DNA of 8,457 bases from Clostridiales bacterium (GTDB lineage Bacteria; Bacillota; Desulfitobacteriia; Desulfitobacteriales; Desulfitobacteriaceae), in the NCBI GenBank assembly GCA_027357125.1, contig DAHVVW010000030.1:2649-11105 (forward strand). The letters are read 5' to 3'. Positions 6,182 through 8,457 of this stretch are shown piece after piece. Position 1 is the stretch's first letter; every line of letters begins with the position of its first letter. Both the position numbers and the translations under genes were made by a program. The notes under the pieces are model-generated. The model did not search any database. It saw only the letters and a program-made list of their open reading frames with translations, and was not told where the DNA came from.

Positions 6182-6868
6182 CTAACCCTTGAACCGATAG
6201 CCGATCCCGCGCAAAGTCTCAATATATTCCGGGTTGGACGGGTCTTTTTCAATTTTCTGGCGCACATGTCTGACATGCACATCCACAGTGCGCGTGTCTC
6301 CGGCGTACTCATAGCCCCAGATCCGTTCCAAGAGTTCCTCCCTGGAATAAACCTTGCCCGGCCTGGTTGCCAGCACCCTTAAGAGTTCAAACTCCTTAGG
6401 CGTTAGTTCAGTCTCCTGTTCTTTTATATACACCATAAACCGGGTAAGATCTATTCTCAGCTCTCCGTGCACGATCTGATCTGGAACCTCGTCCGCACTT
6501 TTTACCCGGCGCAAGCGCGCTTTAATGCGCGCTACCAGTTCCCGCGGGCTGAAAGGCTTAGTCATATAGTCATCCGCACCCAGTTCCAGCCCTAACACTT
6601 TATCAATTTCTTCCCCCTTGGCCGTAAGCATAATCACGGGCAGCTCCCGAAATTTCGGGTTAAGCCTGAGCTGGCGGCACACCTCCATACCATCCATGTG
6701 CGGCAGCATCACATCAAGCACAACCAGATCAGGCTGGTCTTTCCCCACCCGCTCCAGCGCTTCAAGTCCGTCACGCGCAGCCAAAACCTTGTACCCTTCC
6801 TTCTCCAGATTGTAGCGTAACAATTCCTGGATTGATTCCTCATCATCCACGACTAATATAACAGCCAT
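6182..6868 (-). CDS. OmpR/PhoB-family response regulator
   Basis: The 228-residue regulator pairs with the following kinase. The receiver domain (1-120) has the acidic pair Asp8-Asp9, the phospho-acceptor Asp52 (VVLDVMLPHMDG), switch Thr82 and Lys104 (MTKPFSPRE). The winged-helix DNA-binding domain fills about 130-228, with LTPKEFELL, RTVDVHVRHVRQKIE and the C-terminal IETLRGIGYRFKG. It resembles PhoP/PhoB and WalR regulators; I cannot say which from sequence alone, so no symbol is given. Its Shine-Dalgarno GGGGG (6881-6877) abuts the pgeF stop, 8 bases before the ATG, so the gene is co-transcribed with pgeF. No binding-site repeats for it are obvious in the window. Confidence 0.93.
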   Translation of the reverse strand: MAVILVVDDEESIQELLRYNLEKEGYKVLAARDGLEALERVGKDQPDLVVLDVMLPHMDGMEVCRQLRLNPKFRELPVIMLTAKGEEIDKVLGLELGADDYMTKPFSPRELVARIKARLRRVKSADEVPDQIVHGELRIDLTRFMVYIKEQETELTPKEFELLRVLATRPGKVYSREELLERIWGYEYAGDTRTVDVHVRHVRQKIEKDPSNPEYIETLRGIGYRFKG

Positions 6869-6881
6869 CTACGATTCCCCC

Positions 6882-7694
6882 TTAGCTTCTGCGCCTGATC
6901 CAACCCGCCAGCCTTCCGCTTAGCCCGCCATCCCGGCGGTGGGAAAAGAACTCAGCCGGTCTGCACGCGGTGCAGAGTTCGGCTGACCAAATGTGCTCAG
7001 GTTTTATTCCTGCTCCCAGAAGTATCTCCTTGTTTGCCTGCCATAAATCAAGTTGGTAATGCCCGTCCTGTGAAGGCCTAAGAAAAACAGTTTCCGTAAA
7101 ATTCGTCCGCAAACGGGCTGCGACCGGTTCATCGACTTCATAGCAACAAGGCCCGATTGCAGGCCCGATAGCTGCCCAGCAATCTTCAGCCTGCCCCCCG
7201 GCCTGAGCCAGCTCGTCCAGAACCGGGAGAGCGATTTTCCCTGCCGTCCCTTTCCAGCCTGCGTGCGCAATCCCTACAGCCTTAAGCTTGGGGTGATAGA
7301 AAAACAGAGGAACACAATCAGCGAAGAAAGCCATAAGTCCCAGCTTGTCCTTGGTCAACAAGCCATCTGTTCCCGGAATAGCCGTCCTGAGGTCGCGGCT
7401 TCCTCTCCCCCCCGCTTCCGCATCCAGCCACACTACGCCCGTCCCATGTACCTGTTCGGCAATAGCAACCTCATTCCAGTCTGCCTGCCACAACCCCAGC
7501 CAGCGCCTACGATTTTCGAGCACCCTTTGCGGTTCATCTCCCACATGCAAACCCAAGTTAAGGGAAGAGAAATGCTGTTCACTTACCCCACCCCCGCGGG
7601 ACGAAAAGCCGATTTCTACCCCTGCCTCTTCCCAAGCTGGAAGCGTAAGATACTTTAAGCCTGCTTTTTCCCGCCAAACCCACATCTCGTGCAA
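6882..7694 (-). CDS. pgeF: PgeF/YlmD/YfiH-family purine nucleoside phosphorylase, peptidoglycan editing factor
   Basis: The family (once called polyphenol oxidase, related to LACC1) acts on purine nucleosides; the E. coli member has been linked to correct muropeptide composition. The 270-residue product has the signatures SLNLGLHVGD (44-53), EQVHG with His83, ADCVPLFF with Cys127, HAGWKGT with His144, AIGPAIGPCCYEV (175-187) and FFSHRRDGGLSGR near the C-terminus. His83, Cys127 and His144 are the expected metal-binding triad. The chosen start is a TTG at 7694, 6 bases after GGAGG; an ATG three codons later is poorly spaced. A predicted promoter and an intrinsic terminator upstream separate it from ylmC, and it leads into the two-component genes. 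Confidence 0.94.
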   Translation of the reverse strand: MHEMWVWREKAGLKYLTLPAWEEAGVEIGFSSRGGGVSEQHFSSLNLGLHVGDEPQRVLENRRRWLGLWQADWNEVAIAEQVHGTGVVWLDAEAGGRGSRDLRTAIPGTDGLLTKDKLGLMAFFADCVPLFFYHPKLKAVGIAHAGWKGTAGKIALPVLDELAQAGGQAEDCWAAIGPAIGPCCYEVDEPVAARLRTNFTETVFLRPSQDGHYQLDLWQANKEILLGAGIKPEHIWSAELCTACRPAEFFSHRRDGGLSGRLAGWIRRRS

Positions 7695-7724
7695 ACACCC
7701 CCTCCGTTTTGTCCTCTTAGCTAA

Positions 7725-7751
7725 AATATACCATATTTTCGCCTAAGACAA
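7725..7751 (-). promoter_or_regulatory. Predicted sigma-A promoter for pgeF and the two-component genes
   Basis: On the minus strand, TATATT (7730-7725) is preceded by TGG, giving an extended -10. A weak -35 (TTGTCT at 7751-7746) is 15 bases away, shorter than ideal, so the extended -10 probably carries recognition. It lies just after the terminator and upstream of the pgeF ribosome site. Confidence 0.5.
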
Positions 7752-7777
7752 AACAAGAGGGCAATTTATTGCCCTCT
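7745..7777 (-). terminator. Intrinsic terminator after ylmC
   Basis: AGAGGGCAA (7756-7764) and TTGCCCTCT (7769-7777) form a perfect 9-bp stem with a 4-base loop. On the minus strand it exits into TTGTTTTGTC, a T-rich tail, so it ends the sigG-ylmC side transcript before pgeF. Confidence 0.85.
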
Positions 7778-7823
7778 GCGCGTCATAATTTGTTAGATGT
7801 CAGCTATACACATGGTTCTCCTA

Positions 7824-7870
7824 CCTTCGCCTTCGCCCTCTCCCCCGCACTTCGAACCTCGAACCTCGAA
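7824..7870. repeat. Low-complexity tract with hexamer and heptamer repeats
   Basis: Directly after the ylmC stop are two and a half tandem copies of the heptamer CGAACCT (within 7851-7870), then a C-rich stretch and two tandem CCTTCG hexamers (7824-7835). The tract is non-coding and lies between the ylmC stop and the terminator. It looks like a slippage-generated spacer; I see no function in it. Confidence 0.6.
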
Positions 7871-8146
7871 TTAGCGCGGGTCTTCCCGTTCAGGGTTAAA
7901 ATCCACCAGATCCTGGGCGTCCACCAAAATAACATCCACCCCGATTTTTTTCACCCGATCCCAGGGAACCATCACATCTTCGCTCCGTCCCCCGCCAAAG
8001 AAACTCCAACTCTTAGCCGCACCCGGGACTAGAATTCCTTTGATCACACCCCGTTCCAAATCGAGATCGAGGTCTTTGATCGGCCCCAGGCGGCGTCCAT
8101 CTTTAATATTCACGATATCGAGCATCCGGAGTTCGGAAATGCGCAT
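7871..8146 (-). CDS. ylmC: YlmC/YmxH-family sporulation protein (PRC-barrel)
   Basis: The 91-residue protein is a small PRC-barrel of the YlmC/YmxH family, found in spore formers next to sigG. The conserved opening is MRISELRMLDIVNIKDGRRL, followed by a family-type GPIKDLDLDLERG (21-33) and VMVPWDRVKKIG (58-69). Molecular function is not known. I place the start at 8146, where AGGGGG is 7 bases upstream; an ATG 27 bases further up would add a basic nonapeptide absent from the family. The position directly after sigG matches the B. subtilis order apart from a missing ylmA. A possible hairpin (8154-8163 with 8177-8186) would cover this ribosome site. Confidence 0.88.
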   Translation of the reverse strand: MRISELRMLDIVNIKDGRRLGPIKDLDLDLERGVIKGILVPGAAKSWSFFGGGRSEDVMVPWDRVKKIGVDVILVDAQDLVDFNPEREDPR

Positions 8147-8204
8147 CACCTTACCCCCTCTCTTACAAATCATATGAGAGCGAGGGTGATTTTAATCCTA
8201 TGAA

Positions 8205-8457
8205 TTAAACGTACTTCTTCATATGATTGAGCGCCGCTTTTTCCAAGCGGGAAACTTGAGCCTGAGAAATCCCGATCTCATCCGCTACCTCCATCTGGGT
8301 TTTTCCTTGAAAGAAACGCAGGGACAAAATGAGCTTCTCCCGTTCACCCAGGCGGCGCAAAGCCTCCCGTACCGCCAGTCCTTCAAGCCAGCTGGCATCA
8401 GAATGGCGGTCATCCCCTATTTGGTCCATAACGAAGATCGGATCCCCACCATCGTGG
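8205..8457 (-). CDS. sigG: Sporulation sigma factor SigG, C-terminal part (partial)
   Basis: The last 83 residues of a sporulation sigma factor are present; the 5' end lies beyond the window. It includes HDGGDPIFVMDQI just before region 4, a segment characteristic of SigG rather than SigF or SigE. Region 4 has REKLILSLRFFQGKTQMEVA and the helix-turn-helix EIGISQAQVSRLEKAAL, which contacts the -35 element. SigG directs late gene expression in the forespore. Neighbouring ylmC supports the assignment, as sigG-ylmC adjacency is usual. The stop is 58 bases before the ylmC start, and no terminator lies between them, so read-through is likely. Confidence 0.93.
   Translation of the reverse strand, partial: HDGGDPIFVMDQIGDDRHSDASWLEGLAVREALRRLGEREKLILSLRFFQGKTQMEVADEIGISQAQVSRLEKAALNHMKKYV

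Noticed and set aside
4808..6868. Naming the two-component pair walRK or phoPR
   Set aside because: Domain order fits both groups and no yycHI, pst or diagnostic regulator sites are visible, so a symbol would be a guess.
161..7746. Numerous open frames of 60-130 codons on the plus strand
   Set aside because: They lie opposite strong minus-strand genes, have no family resemblance and mostly lack ribosome sites; they are antisense shadows.
8147..8173. Upstream ATG start for ylmC
   Set aside because: It would add nine residues outside the family and skip the well-spaced AGGGGG before 8146.
8147..8204. Sigma-G or sigma-E promoter before ylmC
   Set aside because: CATATGAT is a plausible -10, but no -35 box sits at the proper distance; a TCATA is 22 bases away, too far for sigma-G.

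Overview
The window is a tightly packed chromosomal segment of a spore-forming, Gram-positive bacterium. Every gene I can support lies on the minus strand, so transcription runs from high to low coordinates. The C-terminus of sporulation sigma factor SigG, a YlmC/YmxH-family protein and the ylmD-ylmE-sepF-ylmG-ylmH-divIVA-ileS order together indicate Bacillota. The moderate base composition, the split of ylmD from ylmE by a two-component system, and the protein sequences suggest a Clostridia-type spore former of the Peptococcaceae/Desulfotomaculum kind. That lineage is inferred, not proven.

Layout in transcription order: (1) sigG (partial) and ylmC, followed by a low-complexity tract and a strong intrinsic terminator. 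(2) A predicted sigma-A promoter, then pgeF (ylmD), an OmpR/PhoB-type response regulator and a PhoR-type histidine kinase, closely linked. (3) A 146-base gap holding an unusual repeat with nested hairpins, then a membrane-anchored HlyD-like adaptor with no visible transporter partner. (4) A predicted sigma-H-type promoter, then ylmE, sepF, ylmG (YggT), ylmH and divIVA with spacings from a 1-base overlap to about 12 bases; several Shine-Dalgarno sites overlap the preceding stop codon. (5) A predicted sigma-A promoter, an unrecognised 156-residue protein gene, a T-box-like antiterminator/terminator, and the first 117 codons of ileS.

The ylm/sepF/divIVA block is the division-linked cluster often found near ftsZ and sigE/sigG. 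SepF and DivIVA act on the FtsZ ring and cell poles, and YggT proteins are membrane proteins tied to division in some lineages. YlmE handles pyridoxal phosphate, YlmH binds RNA, and PgeF is a purine-nucleoside/peptidoglycan-editing enzyme. The inserted two-component system and adaptor suggest an added envelope-sensing or export function.

No new defence or mobile system is visible. The most interesting signals are regulatory: a degenerate T-box overlapping a stop codon just before ileS, a ylmG gene whose only well-placed start is ATT, a sigma-H-like promoter inside the division cluster, and the repeat before the HlyD-like gene.
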